A stretch of DNA of 36,691 bases from positions 1-36,691 of the forward strand of contig JBFMBH010000028.1 of NCBI GenBank assembly GCA_040755095.1, written 5' to 3'. Below, piece by piece: positions 14,846 through 22,521 of the stretch; within the stretch, counting starts at the first letter, position 1, and each line of letters opens with the position of its first letter. A program made the position numbers and the translations under genes. Below the pieces are notes generated by a model. It saw nothing but the letters and a program-made list of their open reading frames with translations, had not been told where the DNA came from and ran no database searches. The DNA is from Thermodesulfobacteriota bacterium (GTDB taxonomy: Bacteria; Desulfobacterota; Desulfobulbia; Desulfobulbales; JBFMBH01).

Positions 14846-15765
14846 GGGGAGCGCCGGTCGTCGCGCCGGGACAGCTCGCCGGCATAGTGGCGGCCGATGG
14901 TGGCGCCATGCTGGGCCAGCCAGGCGGTGAGCCGGGTGTCGCCGGTGGCCGGGGACGGCACATCCAGGAGGCCCTGCATAAGGCCCGTGATCTCGTCCCG
15001 AGTCACCACCACATCGTGCACCACAAGGCCGGCCAGCCGGGCGACGAGAAAGCCCAAAGCCGGCGGCACCGGGACCCGGGGCCGGTTTTTGCCGATGGCC
15101 CGGCCGATGGTGGCGACCAGGTCCCGGAAGGAGAAGGTCTCCGGGCCCACGGCATCGATGACGGCGCGGCCCGCGGCTGCCCCTTGCGCCACCGCCAGGG
15201 CCGCCAGGTCGTCCACGAAGACGGGACGCAGGCGGTAGCGGCCAAGGCCAAAGAGGGGAAAGACCGGCAGGTGCCTGAGGAGCCAGGCGATGTTGTTGAT
15301 CACGATGTCCTCCGGCCCGAAGAGAAGCGCCGGCCGCAGCACGGTGTACGGGATGCCGGTTTCCGCCAGCAGCCGCTCCACCTCTGCCTTGCCCCGGAAG
15401 TACTCCAGGGGCGAATCCTCGGCCGCGTTGGTGATGCTGATCTGGACAATGCGGCCCACCCCCGCCTCCTTGGCCGCGGCGAGCAGGGTGGCGGAATGGC
15501 GTACCGCCTGGGCGTAGCCGAAGTCCCGGTAATTGAACCGGACCCAGTAGGTGTTGTACAGGACGGCCACCCCCCGCAAGGATTGCACCAGCTGCTCGAA
15601 GTGGTCGAAATGGAACGGCAAGGCCCTGACCGCCGGCCGCAAGGGGCTGGCCCGCTCCAGGGAGCCGGTGAGGGTCTGGACCGCCAGGCCGGCGGCCAGA
15701 AGCCGCTTGGCGATGTAGCTGCCGGAAAAGCCGAAGGCACCGGTGACGCAGTGGACTGGTGGCAT
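14830..15765 (-). CDS. NAD(P)-binding atypical SDR (epimerase/NDUFA9-like)
   Basis: Soluble Rossmann-fold protein of 311 residues. The dinucleotide loop is VTGAFGFSGSYIAKRL near residue 7 (the extended-SDR TGxxGxxG pattern). Later come QISITNAAEDS and YFRGKAEVERLL, the place of the Tyr-x3-Lys pair in this group, and LRPALLFGPED. Such proteins include NDUFA9-like and sugar epimerase-like members; the reaction is not predictable. The start at 15765 follows AGAGGAGCACGGC; an ATG 10 codons upstream would put that ribosome site inside the gene. Its end overlaps the convergent glycosyltransferase by 16 bp, so antisense interference at the 3' ends is possible. Confidence 0.86.
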   Translation of the reverse strand: MPPVHCVTGAFGFSGSYIAKRLLAAGLAVQTLTGSLERASPLRPAVRALPFHFDHFEQLVQSLRGVAVLYNTYWVRFNYRDFGYAQAVRHSATLLAAAKEAGVGRIVQISITNAAEDSPLEYFRGKAEVERLLAETGIPYTVLRPALLFGPEDIVINNIAWLLRHLPVFPLFGLGRYRLRPVFVDDLAALAVAQGAAAGRAVIDAVGPETFSFRDLVATIGRAIGKNRPRVPVPPALGFLVARLAGLVVHDVVVTRDEITGLMQGLLDVPSPATGDTRLTAWLAQHGATIGRHYAGELSRRDDRRSPYSRY

Positions 15766-15811
15766 GCCGTGCTCCTCTGGTTGTGAAGAGGCCACGCTTT
15801 CCGGATGGTAG

Positions 15812-15833
15812 GGGCAGCCCCCCGTGGCTGCCC
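15812..15833. repeat. GC hairpin after GTAGGGGC
   Basis: Arms GGGCAGCC and GGCTGCCC (8 bp) with a six-base loop, preceded by GTAGGGGC as in the palindromes at 1926 and 17884. It lies in the space between the SDR gene and gpmA. Confidence 0.65.
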
Positions 15834-15868
15834 GGTCGAGGCCGGCGGCACCGGGTGGGTACGCCCCC

Positions 15869-16010
15869 GGTTGGGTGCGCCCCGCACATGGCAGCCCACA
15901 GGTCCCATGACTCCCATGAGTCCTTTGGCTCCCATGGACTTATGGGACCTACAGGACCTATAGGACTTATGGGAGGCCACCAGAGCGGACTTCCGGCGCG
16001 GGCATGGCAA
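15869..16010 (+). repeat. Composite repeat: R1 right half - B - R1 left half
   Basis: The right part of R1 (15869-15898, GGGTGCGCCCCGCACATGGC), then a B element (15899-15973) built of TCCCATGAC-type 9-mers turning into GGACCTATA-type 9-mers, then the left part of R1 (15975-16010, GCGGACTTCCGGCG). The element runs into the 3' end of gpmA, whose stop codon lies inside B. Confidence 0.78.
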
Positions 16011-16770
16011 CCTGCTCGATGGTCGAGTTTCCTTGGCTGGCCTGGGCCGCCACCGCTGCGGCGGCCTTGGCCACCGCCTCCGGATCCCCCAGGTAGAAGT
16101 GGCGGCAGGGCTGCAGGCTTTCGTCCAGCTCATAGACGAGGGGAATGCCGGTGGGGATGTTGAGCTGGACGATGTCCTGGTCGGACACCCGGTCGAGGTG
16201 CTTGACCAGGGCCCGCAGGCTGTTGCCATGGGCGGCGATCAGGACCCGCTGGCCATCCCGGATGGCCGGGGCGATCTTCTCGGTCCACAACGGCATGAAA
16301 CGAGCCACCGTGTCCTGAAGCGACTCGGTGCGGGGGATGGCGTCCCCCAGCTCCCGGTAGCGGGGATCGTCCAGCGCCAGCCGCGGGTCGTCATCGCTTA
16401 AGCCCGGCGGCCGGGTGGTGTAGCTGCGCCGCCAGGTGAGCACCTGCTCGTCACCGTGCCGGGCCGCCACCTCGGCCTTGTTCAGCCCCTGCAGGGCCCC
16501 GTAGTGCCGCTCGTTGAGCCGCCAGCTTTTGACCACCGGCAGCCACATGAGATCCATCTCCTCCAGGGCCAGCCACAGCGTCCTGATCGCCCGCCGCAGC
16601 ACCGAGGTGAAGGCGATATCGAAGCGGAAGCCCTCGGACTTCAGGATCCGGCCGGCCTGCTGGGCCTCGGCGATGCCCTGGGCCGACAGATCGACATCGG
16701 TCCAGCCGGTGAAGCGGTTGTCGAGGTTCCAGGTGCTCTGGCCGTGGCGGAGCAGGACAAGGGTGGGCAT
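15967..16770 (-). CDS. gpmA: 2,3-bisphosphoglycerate-dependent phosphoglycerate mutase
   Basis: Glycolytic and gluconeogenic enzyme that interconverts 3- and 2-phosphoglycerate, 267 residues. The phosphohistidine is His9 in [10 protein letters not shown]. The diagnostic [16 protein letters not shown] (near 86-101) and the second histidine in [10 protein letters not shown] are present, as is the [12 protein letters not shown] signature near the end. The length is slightly above the usual 250 because the last 14 or so residues ([13 protein letters not shown]) are translated from a dispersed repeat, in which the stop codon also lies. ATG 16770 follows GAGGGAG. It is downstream of the Fpg-like gene on the same strand (39-bp gap). 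Confidence 0.97.
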   Translation of the reverse strand: MPTLVLLRHGQSTWNLDNRFTGWTDVDLSAQGIAEAQQAGRILKSEGFRFDIAFTSVLRRAIRTLWLALEEMDLMWLPVVKSWRLNERHYGALQGLNKAEVAARHGDEQVLTWRRSYTTRPPGLSDDDPRLALDDPRYRELGDAIPRTESLQDTVARFMPLWTEKIAPAIRDGQRVLIAAHGNSLRALVKHLDRVSDQDIVQLNIPTGIPLVYELDESLQPCRHFYLGDPEAVAKAAAAVAAQASQGNSTIEQVAMPAPEVRSGGLP

Positions 16771-16809
16771 AGGGCTCCCTCGGGACGTTCTCATGGTGAT
16801 CAGGCTCGG

Positions 16810-17607
16810 CTACCGGGCTTCATCCTGATGGCAGGAGCAGAAATAGGCGTCGCGCCCGGCAACGGTGGTGCGCCGGATGGTGCCGGAGCAGCAGGGGCAG
16901 TGCTGGCCGTCCTCCCGCCGGGGCATGAGCCAGTTTTTCGGCCAGCCGCCGGCGCCGGCCCGGTTGTCGATGGCGGTCTCCAGCACGTGCCTGGTGGTGG
17001 CGGCCAGCTCCCGGCGCTCGTCCTGCCGGAGGTCAGCGGCCCGCTGCCTGGGGTGGAGCCCCAGGTGGAAGAGGATCTCGTCCGCGTAGGCATTGCCGAT
17101 GCCGGCCAGCACCTTCTGGTTCGTGAGCAGGGTCCGGAGCGCGCCGTGGTGTCCGGCCAGGCGAGCCGCGAAGGCCTGCTGATCGCTGCACAGCGCCAGG
17201 GCGTCGGGGCCGAGATTCCTGCTGGCGATGAAGGCCTCGACGCTGGCGGCCAGGCTGATCCGGCCCAGCTGAAGGCGGCAACAATAGGCCAGGTGCTGGC
17301 CATCCTCGAAGCGCAGCAGGAGCCGGCTGTGGTCCGGAGCCTTCTCGCCGTCCCGGAAGGCGGCTAAGAATCCGCCCGGGCCGAGCTGCAGCACCAGGCA
17401 CGATTCCGCATCCAGGCAGGCGAAGAGGTGCTTGCCGTGGCGCTCCGTGCGGCGGAAGCTGTGTCCGGTCAGGCGCTGGCGCAGCCCTCCGAGCGAGACG
17501 CCTTCCAGGAGCATGCCATCGCACTGCAGCACAGCGGCGATCCGCTTGTCAAGCCAGGTGGCGTCGAAGAGCTCCTTGAAGACCTGGACATCGGGCAGCT
17601 CCGGCAT
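16810..17607 (-). CDS. Fpg/Nei-family DNA glycosylase, divergent
   Basis: Base-excision repair glycosylase/AP lyase of 265 residues, cytoplasmic and DNA-bound. The N-terminal MPELPDVQ gives the catalytic Pro and Glu once Met is removed. The essential Lys is Lys59 in RHGKHLF. GIGNAYADEILF near 170 is the helix-two-turn-helix. The zinc finger is Cys237/Cys240 (CPCC) and then AYFCSCHQ, where the usual final Cys is His260, with Arg252 in the DNA-contact loop. Two features of true MutM are altered: the LGMSG region reads LQLGPGG, and the PRRFG loop is replaced by CCRLQLGRI. It may therefore prefer other lesions or single-stranded DNA (inference). The start follows AGGAGGAGCC. Confidence 0.88.
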   Translation of the reverse strand: MPELPDVQVFKELFDATWLDKRIAAVLQCDGMLLEGVSLGGLRQRLTGHSFRRTERHGKHLFACLDAESCLVLQLGPGGFLAAFRDGEKAPDHSRLLLRFEDGQHLAYCCRLQLGRISLAASVEAFIASRNLGPDALALCSDQQAFAARLAGHHGALRTLLTNQKVLAGIGNAYADEILFHLGLHPRQRAADLRQDERRELAATTRHVLETAIDNRAGAGGWPKNWLMPRREDGQHCPCCSGTIRRTTVAGRDAYFCSCHQDEAR

Positions 17608-17640
17608 GGCTCCTCCTGGCCAACGGCGGTCCGGCAAGAC

Positions 17641-17721
17641 ACGAGGTGGTGATGACCACCTCGTAGCAAGACCTGTGCCGTGCCAGGGCACGGCCAGGCA
17701 GGGGCACGGCATGCCGTGCCC
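17641..17721. repeat. Three consecutive hairpins
   Basis: ACGAGGTGGT-GATG-ACCACCTCGT (17641-17664, 10-bp arms), GCCGTGCC-AG-GGCACGGC (17677-17694, 8-bp arms) and the perfect 20-bp palindrome starting GGGCACGGCA (17702-17721). Hairpins 2 and 3 share a GGCACGGC core and could also pair with each other. Confidence 0.75.
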
Positions 17722-17769
17722 GTATGGTCGCGGGCCGTGGCGGGGCCACCATGTCCGATGGGGGTGCCC

Positions 17770-17958
17770 GGAACCGTTGCGGTGCCAACCGGCCCACCGG
17801 GCGGCATATCCCCCACCGGCCATTCCCCATCGCGTGGGTCGTCCCGCCGCCCGCACCGCCCGTGCGGTCCCCGGGCCGGGTAGGGGCGACGCATGCGTCG
17901 CCCTGGCGGGCGGAACCGTTGCGGTGCCAACCGGCCCACCGGGCGGCGTATCCCCACC
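17770..17958 (+). repeat. 47-48-bp direct repeat pair, 142 bp apart
   Basis: Copy 1 (17770-17817) and copy 2 (17912-17958) both begin GGAACCGTTGCGGTGCC and end CCCCACC, differing by one substitution and one C. The 20-bp palindrome (17884-17903, after TAGG) lies between them. Confidence 0.8.
17884..17903. repeat. Perfect 20-bp palindrome
   Basis: GGGCGACGCA followed by its reverse complement and preceded by TAGG; identical to the core of the palindrome at 1926-1947. Confidence 0.78.
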
Positions 17959-18083
17959 ACCACCGCGCCCGGATCCGGATCATACCGAATGCTCCCGCGG
18001 CTGGAATGAGAATTGCTGTGTCTCTGGGCCAGACAGCCGCCGGACGGCAGGGTTGGTGCCGGGGCGCGCAAGGAGGACGGTGC

Positions 18084-19940
18084 GTGGACGAGGACAAGCC
18101 GATCCGGGTCCTGCTGGTGGAGTCCGACCAGAGTGAGGCCGGCCTGTTGAGGGATCTGTTGCAGGCAGAAGACGAAGCGATCGTTCTGCAATGGGCGGAC
18201 CGGCTGGCGGCGGCGCTCGCCCGCATGGCCGCCGAGCCCTTCGACATTGTGGTCACGGATCTCAAGCTTCCGGACAGCAACGGCATCGAAACCTTTGTCA
18301 AGATCCGCAGCCGGTTCCCGTATCAGCCGGTGGTGGTGCTCGCCGGGGCGGACAACCAGGGCATGGCCATGGATGCCGTCCGCAAAGGGGCGCAGGATTA
18401 TCTCATCAAGGGACGGGCCAAGGGGCATTCCATCATCCGCCTGCTCAAGTACTCCATCGAGCGGCAGCGGCTGCTCAACGAGTGCCAGAGGCGCATCCAG
18501 GAGATCCGCACCCTGGAAGGGCTGATTCCGGTCTGTGCCTGGTGCCGCAAGGTTCACACCCACAAGGGCTACTGGGAGAGGGTCGAGAGGTATGTCGAGG
18601 AGCAGACCGGCGCCTCCTTCTCCCACGGCATCTGTCCCGAGTGTCTGGAGAAGACCCATCCCGAGCTGTTCGGCCTCCTGGAGCAGAGCCATCCGGAGCT
18701 GGTGGCCAGCCAACCGGCGGAAGAGCCGGCCGGGCGGCCGATCCGGCTGCTGCTCATCGAGGACAACGCCGCCGATGCCGGTCTGGTGCAGGAATTCGCG
18801 GCCGAGATCACCGGCCTGCCGCTGGCGATCCGCCACGTGACGAGGCTGGCGACGGCGATCGAGCTGCTGCAACGGGAGCGCTTCGACCTGGTGCTGTGCG
18901 ACCTCGGACTGCCGGACAGTCAAGGCATCGAAACCTTCATCAGCCTGAACACGGTGATCCCGCAGGTGCCGATCATCGTCCTGACCGGCGTGGATGACAA
19001 GGGGTTCGCGGCAACCGCGGTGCGGAGCGGCGCCCAGGACTACATCGTCAAGGGAGAGCTGGACAGCGCCCTGTTGAGGAAGTCGATCCGCTACGCCATC
19101 GAGCGCCACAAGATGCTGGAGGAGCTGCGCTGCAACCTGCGCGAGGTCAGGAAGCTGCACCAGGAGCGGGACAGCATCCTGTCCATGTTCGCCCACGACA
19201 TCAAGAACGCCATCATTCCGGCGACCCTGCTGCTGTCCAGGATCGGCACCGGCAAGGCCGCCCCGCCCGCCAACATCGTCCTGCCGATCGTCGAGGCCCT
19301 GCGGAGCGCCGAGGGCATGCTGGCGGAGTTCATCGAGCTCTCCCGGCTGCAGTCCCGGGACTACGAGCCGGCCATGGGCGTGCTCGATATCGAGGCCCTG
19401 GTCCTCGGTCAGGTGGAGGTCGCCCGGGCCAAGGCCAGCGAAAAGGAGATCGGGATCCGTCTGGATCTGTCGCCGGCGCCATTGCCGGTCCTGGCTGCGG
19501 ATGCGGCCATGCTGCAACGGGTGCTGGCCAATCTTCTCGACAATGCCGTCAAGTACACCCCGCAAAAGGGCACCGTCACCGTGACGGTCCGCCAGTCCGA
19601 GACGGATCTTCTCGTCCAGGTGCAGGATACCGGCATCGGCATCGCCGACCTCCATATCCCGTCCATCTTCGAGGCCTTCTACCGGGTGCCGGGCATCGAG
19701 AAGGGGTCGGGCCTGGGTCTGGCCATTGCCGGCAAGATCGTCAAATCCCATGGCGGCGAGATCTGGGTCGAAAGCACCCCGGGCCATGGCAGCACCTTCA
19801 GCTTCACCCTGCCGCTGCCGCAGCCGAAAGCCGAGTCGGCCTGCCCCGTCCCGGCGACGGCCAGGAGCCGCCCCCCGGCCCGCGAGGTCCAGGCCGCGGC
19901 CGGCGGGGAGACCCCCCGCCCCTCGGCGGCCATGGACTGA
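18084..19940 (+). CDS. Receiver-Cys4-receiver-histidine kinase hybrid
   Basis: Cytoplasmic signalling protein of 618 residues with four parts. Receiver 1 has Asp59 (VVTDLKLPDS) and a YLIKG lysine. The Cys module has Cys151/Cys154 (LIPVCAWCRKV) and Cys184/Cys187 (FSHGICPEC). Receiver 2 has Asp273 (VLCDLGLPDS). A histidine kinase follows, with His371 in MFAHDIKNAI, N-box NLLDNAVKYT near 485, DTGIGI and GSGLGLAIAGKIV. The first 210 residues have the same layout as the free-standing regulators at 1121 and 9246, so this looks like such a regulator fused in front of a receiver-kinase. The kinase has no sensor domain apart from these inputs. The GTG start at 18084 follows AAGGAGGA. The last 45 residues are Ala/Pro-rich and probably disordered. 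It is convergent with the archease gene, 9 bp apart. Confidence 0.93.
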   Translation: MDEDKPIRVLLVESDQSEAGLLRDLLQAEDEAIVLQWADRLAAALARMAAEPFDIVVTDLKLPDSNGIETFVKIRSRFPYQPVVVLAGADNQGMAMDAVRKGAQDYLIKGRAKGHSIIRLLKYSIERQRLLNECQRRIQEIRTLEGLIPVCAWCRKVHTHKGYWERVERYVEEQTGASFSHGICPECLEKTHPELFGLLEQSHPELVASQPAEEPAGRPIRLLLIEDNAADAGLVQEFAAEITGLPLAIRHVTRLATAIELLQRERFDLVLCDLGLPDSQGIETFISLNTVIPQVPIIVLTGVDDKGFAATAVRSGAQDYIVKGELDSALLRKSIRYAIERHKMLEELRCNLREVRKLHQERDSILSMFAHDIKNAIIPATLLLSRIGTGKAAPPANIVLPIVEALRSAEGMLAEFIELSRLQSRDYEPAMGVLDIEALVLGQVEVARAKASEKEIGIRLDLSPAPLPVLAADAAMLQRVLANLLDNAVKYTPQKGTVTVTVRQSETDLLVQVQDTGIGIADLHIPSIFEAFYRVPGIEKGSGLGLAIAGKIVKSHGGEIWVESTPGHGSTFSFTLPLPQPKAESACPVPATARSRPPAREVQAAAGGETPRPSAAMD

Positions 19941-19949
19941 CCGGCAACC

Positions 19950-20381
19950 TCAGATATCCAGCACCACGGTGGCCTGCCAGCCGCCGGCGATCTGCCGGAC
20001 CCCGAAGCGGTGCATGGTCACCGCCTTGACGTCGGCGGCCAGCTCGTGGCGCTGCGGGTCCAGGGTCTCCCCGGCTGCCTCCGCTTCCAGGAGATAGCCT
20101 TGCGCAGTCTCCCGGATGCGGATCTCCCGGACCACAAGCAGGAGCTGCTCGCTGTCCTTGAAGAAGATGAGCTCCTGCAGAAAGTGGTAGAGCAAAAGAT
20201 CGAGGCTGTCCGGCCCCAGGAGGATGCGGCGAAGCTCCCGGGGTTGAAGGCCTTCGGGATTGGCGATCATCTCCCGCAGGGTGGCCTCGGCTGCGGCGGC
20301 GAACAGCTCTTCCCGGGTGGCGCCCTGGGCCTCGAAGGCGGCATCCGCCACCGCGATGTTCTCGAGATAGGTGTACGGCAT
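19950..20381 (-). CDS. Archease
   Basis: Small cofactor protein of 143 residues that helps RtcB RNA ligase turn over by promoting its guanylylation and metal loading. It matches archease at EELFAAAAEATL near 24-35, the LRRILLGPDSLDLLLYHFLQELIFF core, and the C-terminal KAVTMHRFGV...WQATVVLDI. The usual N-terminal DHTAD motif is altered here (ENIAVAD), with Asp13 the likely surviving acid. ATG 20381 follows GGGAGAG. It lies 20 bp downstream of rtcB on the same strand, the classical rtcB-archease operon, which strongly supports both assignments. Confidence 0.9.
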   Translation of the reverse strand: MPYTYLENIAVADAAFEAQGATREELFAAAAEATLREMIANPEGLQPRELRRILLGPDSLDLLLYHFLQELIFFKDSEQLLLVVREIRIRETAQGYLLEAEAAGETLDPQRHELAADVKAVTMHRFGVRQIAGGWQATVVLDI

Positions 20382-20401
20382 GGCTGGCTCTCCCGGCTTT
20401 G

Positions 20402-21859
20402 TCAGCCCTTGACGTTGCCGATGGGCAAGAGGCGCACCACCGGCCGGCTCAGGCCCGCCAGCCGGGTGGCCTCGATCACCTCGTCGATCTCCTTGTAGGC
20501 GCCGCCCGCCTCCTCGGCCAGACCCGAGTACGAGACGGTGCGGACGTAGATGCCCCGCTTCTCCATGTCGCGCTGCAGCTGCCGGCCCTGGAACAGCCTT
20601 TTGGCCTGGTGGCGGCTCATCACCCGGCCGCTGCCGTGGGCGGTGGTGAAAAAGCTCTGTTGGGCAGTATCGACCCCGGCCAGGAGAAAGGAGCCGGTCT
20701 CCATGCTGCCGCCGATGATCACCGGCTGCCCGGTCTGGCGGAAGGCCGCGGGCAGCTCCTCCCGGCCGGGACCGAAGGCGCGGGTGGCGCCCTTGCGGTG
20801 CACCAGCAGCTGCCGCGACCGGCCATCGATCTCGTGGCGCTCCAGCTTGGCGGTGTTGTGGGCCACATCGTAGACCTGGTGCATGCCCAGCGCCTCGGGC
20901 GTCTTGCGGAAGACCTCCGAGAAGACCTCGCGGATGCGGTGCAGAATGAGCTGCCGGTTGAGGAAGGACATGTTGACCGCGCATTTCATGGCCGCGAAGT
21001 AGTCCTGGCCCTCCGGGGAGCGGAAGGGGGCGGAGGCCAGCTCCCGGTCCAGGATGGCGATGCCGTACTTGGCCTCCATGACCCGCAAAAAGGAGGTCAG
21101 GTAGTCCGAGGCCACCTGGTGGCCGAAGCCGCGGCTGCCGCAGTGGAACATGATCACCACCTGATGCGGCCGATCGATGCCGAAGGCGGCCGCTGTCGCC
21201 GGGTCCAGGATGTTCTCCGGGGTGGCGACCTGGATCTCCAGGTAGTGGTTGCCGGAGCCCAGGGTGCCGATCTGCTGGTAGCCCCGCTCCACCGCCTTGT
21301 CGCTCACCTTGCCGGCATCGGCACCGGCGATCCCCCCGCCCTCCTCGGTACGCTCCAGGTCCTCGGCCCAGCCGAAGCCCCGCTCCACAGCCCAGGGCGC
21401 CCCTTGTTCCACCGCCTGGCGGAATTCGCTGCGGCTGATCCTGAGGAAGCCCCGGCCGCCAACCCCGGCCGGCACCCGCGCAAAGAGGCGATCCACCAGG
21501 CGCTTGAGGTCCGGGGCCACCTCCTCGTGGGTGAGATTGGTCAGCACCAGCCGCATGCCGCAGTTGATGTCGAAGCCGATGCCGCCGGGCGAGATGATGC
21601 CGCTTTCCGCGTCCACCGCCGCCGCGCCGCCGATGGGAAAGCCGTATCCCCAGTGGCCGTCCGGCATGCACATGGCGTAGCGCTCGATCCCCGGCAGGCA
21701 GGCCACATTGGTCACCTGCTCGATGACCCCCTCGTCCATGGCCGCAAGAAGCGCCCGGGTGGCGAAGATCCGGGCCGGCACCAGCATGCCCTTCTTGTAG
21801 GAGACCGGAATCTCCCAGACATACGGGGTGATCTGGATAAGCCCCGCCGTGGTCGTCAT
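20402..21859 (-). CDS. rtcB: RNA-splicing ligase RtcB
   Basis: GTP- and Mn-dependent RNA ligase of 485 residues that joins 2',3'-cyclic phosphate or 3'-phosphate ends to 5'-OH ends in RNA repair or tRNA splicing. The metal and nucleotide ligands are in place: Asp97 and Cys100 (GIGFDINCGMR), His205 (GSGNHYLEI), His239 (FHCGSRGFGH), His334 (DVAHNTAKLE) and the guanylylated His408 (TTAHGSGRVMSR). The length is normal for the family. The start at 21859 is chosen for the family N-terminus; the ribosome site is only a G run. Archease follows 20 bp downstream. No rtcR regulator is adjacent, although a sigma-54 activator lies at the far left of the window. Confidence 0.97.
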   Translation of the reverse strand: MTTTAGLIQITPYVWEIPVSYKKGMLVPARIFATRALLAAMDEGVIEQVTNVACLPGIERYAMCMPDGHWGYGFPIGGAAAVDAESGIISPGGIGFDINCGMRLVLTNLTHEEVAPDLKRLVDRLFARVPAGVGGRGFLRISRSEFRQAVEQGAPWAVERGFGWAEDLERTEEGGGIAGADAGKVSDKAVERGYQQIGTLGSGNHYLEIQVATPENILDPATAAAFGIDRPHQVVIMFHCGSRGFGHQVASDYLTSFLRVMEAKYGIAILDRELASAPFRSPEGQDYFAAMKCAVNMSFLNRQLILHRIREVFSEVFRKTPEALGMHQVYDVAHNTAKLERHEIDGRSRQLLVHRKGATRAFGPGREELPAAFRQTGQPVIIGGSMETGSFLLAGVDTAQQSFFTTAHGSGRVMSRHQAKRLFQGRQLQRDMEKRGIYVRTVSYSGLAEEAGGAYKEIDEVIEATRLAGLSRPVVRLLPIGNVKG

Positions 21860-21884
21860 GGCTTGCCCCCCTGGAGTGAGCGGC

Positions 21885-22050
21885 CGCGCATGGGGCGCGC
21901 CGAACTGGGTAAACGGCCGTTTTGGGCCAAGGCAGCGTTGCCCGCCGGAAGCTCGGGCTGGAGGCCGCTGTTTGTTGAGAGTTGCCATGCGCGGGTCGCA
22001 CCCCAATGGGTGAAACGCCGGCAATCCGCTCTGCTGGCCGTTGTTTCTTA
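21885..22050 (-). repeat. Two R1 repeats in tandem
   Basis: A diverged copy (21885-21977, with GGCGCGCCGAACTGGGT and later CGCCGGAAGCTCGGGCTGG) is followed by a well-kept copy (21980-22050, GCCATGCGCGGGTCGCACCC ... GGCCGTTGTTTCTT). Both lie in reverse orientation; the CGCCGG cores are 73 bp apart with no B element between. Confidence 0.72.
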
Positions 22051-22160
22051 AGAGCCTCGCGCAGCGAGAGCAGATACGGTAGCCGGGGGATTCATCCCCC
22101 GGCAGGAGGCGCCGGCGACAACCTCGACCGCCGCAATCCCCAGCGCCGGACACCCCCCCC

Positions 22161-22266
22161 CGCGGCCGGACACACTGGCCGGCATCCACCGCGCCCTTTT
22201 CATCCTTCCGCCTTCATCCTTCCGCCTTGCCCGCGGCCGGACACACTGGCCGGCATCCACCGCGCC
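22161..22266 (+). repeat. 35-bp direct repeats, 71 bp apart
   Basis: 22161-22195 and 22232-22266 are identical, beginning CGCGGCCGGACACACTGGCC. Each contains the dyad GCCGG/CCGGC. Between them CATCCTTCCGCCTT occurs twice in tandem. Confidence 0.82.
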
Positions 22267-22311
22267 GGCCAAAACCGCGGCGGCTCCCCGGGGGGCGGGC
22301 CGGTGCTTCCC

Positions 22312-22333
22312 GGCCGGCCTTGAAAGGCCGGCC
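22312..22333. repeat. Perfect inverted repeat, 10-bp arms
   Basis: GGCCGGCCTT-GA-AAGGCCGGCC. It is a strong hairpin of unknown role. Confidence 0.75.
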
Positions 22334-22395
22334 TACCTCTGGTACGCCACTCCGTGGCTCTGCAAGGAGGGCTTCTTCCGGAGTCTCGCGTGGCG

Positions 22396-22469
22396 AGAGC
22401 TGCCAGGCGCAGGGCGCGCCCAACTGGGGGAAACGCCGGAAAGTCCGCTCTGGCAGCCGATGTTTCTTG
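22396..22469 (-). repeat. Dispersed repeat R1, solo copy
   Basis: Reverse orientation. Contains GCGCGCCCAACTGGGGGAAACG, CCGGAAAGTCCGCTCTGGCAG and ends in TGTTTCTTG, as in the copies at 3983 and 21980. It is followed 16 bp later by TCCTGCAGGA. Confidence 0.75.
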
Positions 22470-22485
22470 TGTGCGCGGCCGCTGG

Positions 22486-22521
22486 TCCTGCAGGAGTGGA
22501 TGCCCGTCCTGCCGGACAGGA
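22486..22521. promoter_or_regulatory. TCCTG/CAGGA sites upstream of zinc-ribbon gene
   Basis: TCCTGCAGGA (22486-22495) and the dyad TCCTG-CCGGA-CAGGA (22507-22521). The second fits the N5 spacing seen at the other arrays. It is about 255 bp before the next gene, further than usual for an operator. Confidence 0.4.

Larger units (their letters stand above)
17608..18083. other. 476-bp divergent intergenic region
   Basis: No gene seen. It holds three stacked hairpins (17641-17721), a direct repeat pair (17770 and 17912) and a dispersed palindrome (17884). The divergent genes are the Fpg-like glycosylase and the two-receiver kinase. Confidence 0.7.

Noticed and set aside
21885-22050. Integron attC sites in the R1 copies
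   Set aside because: GTTGTTTCTT recalls a core site, but no paired inverse core or integrase is seen and R1 is not tied to single gene cassettes.
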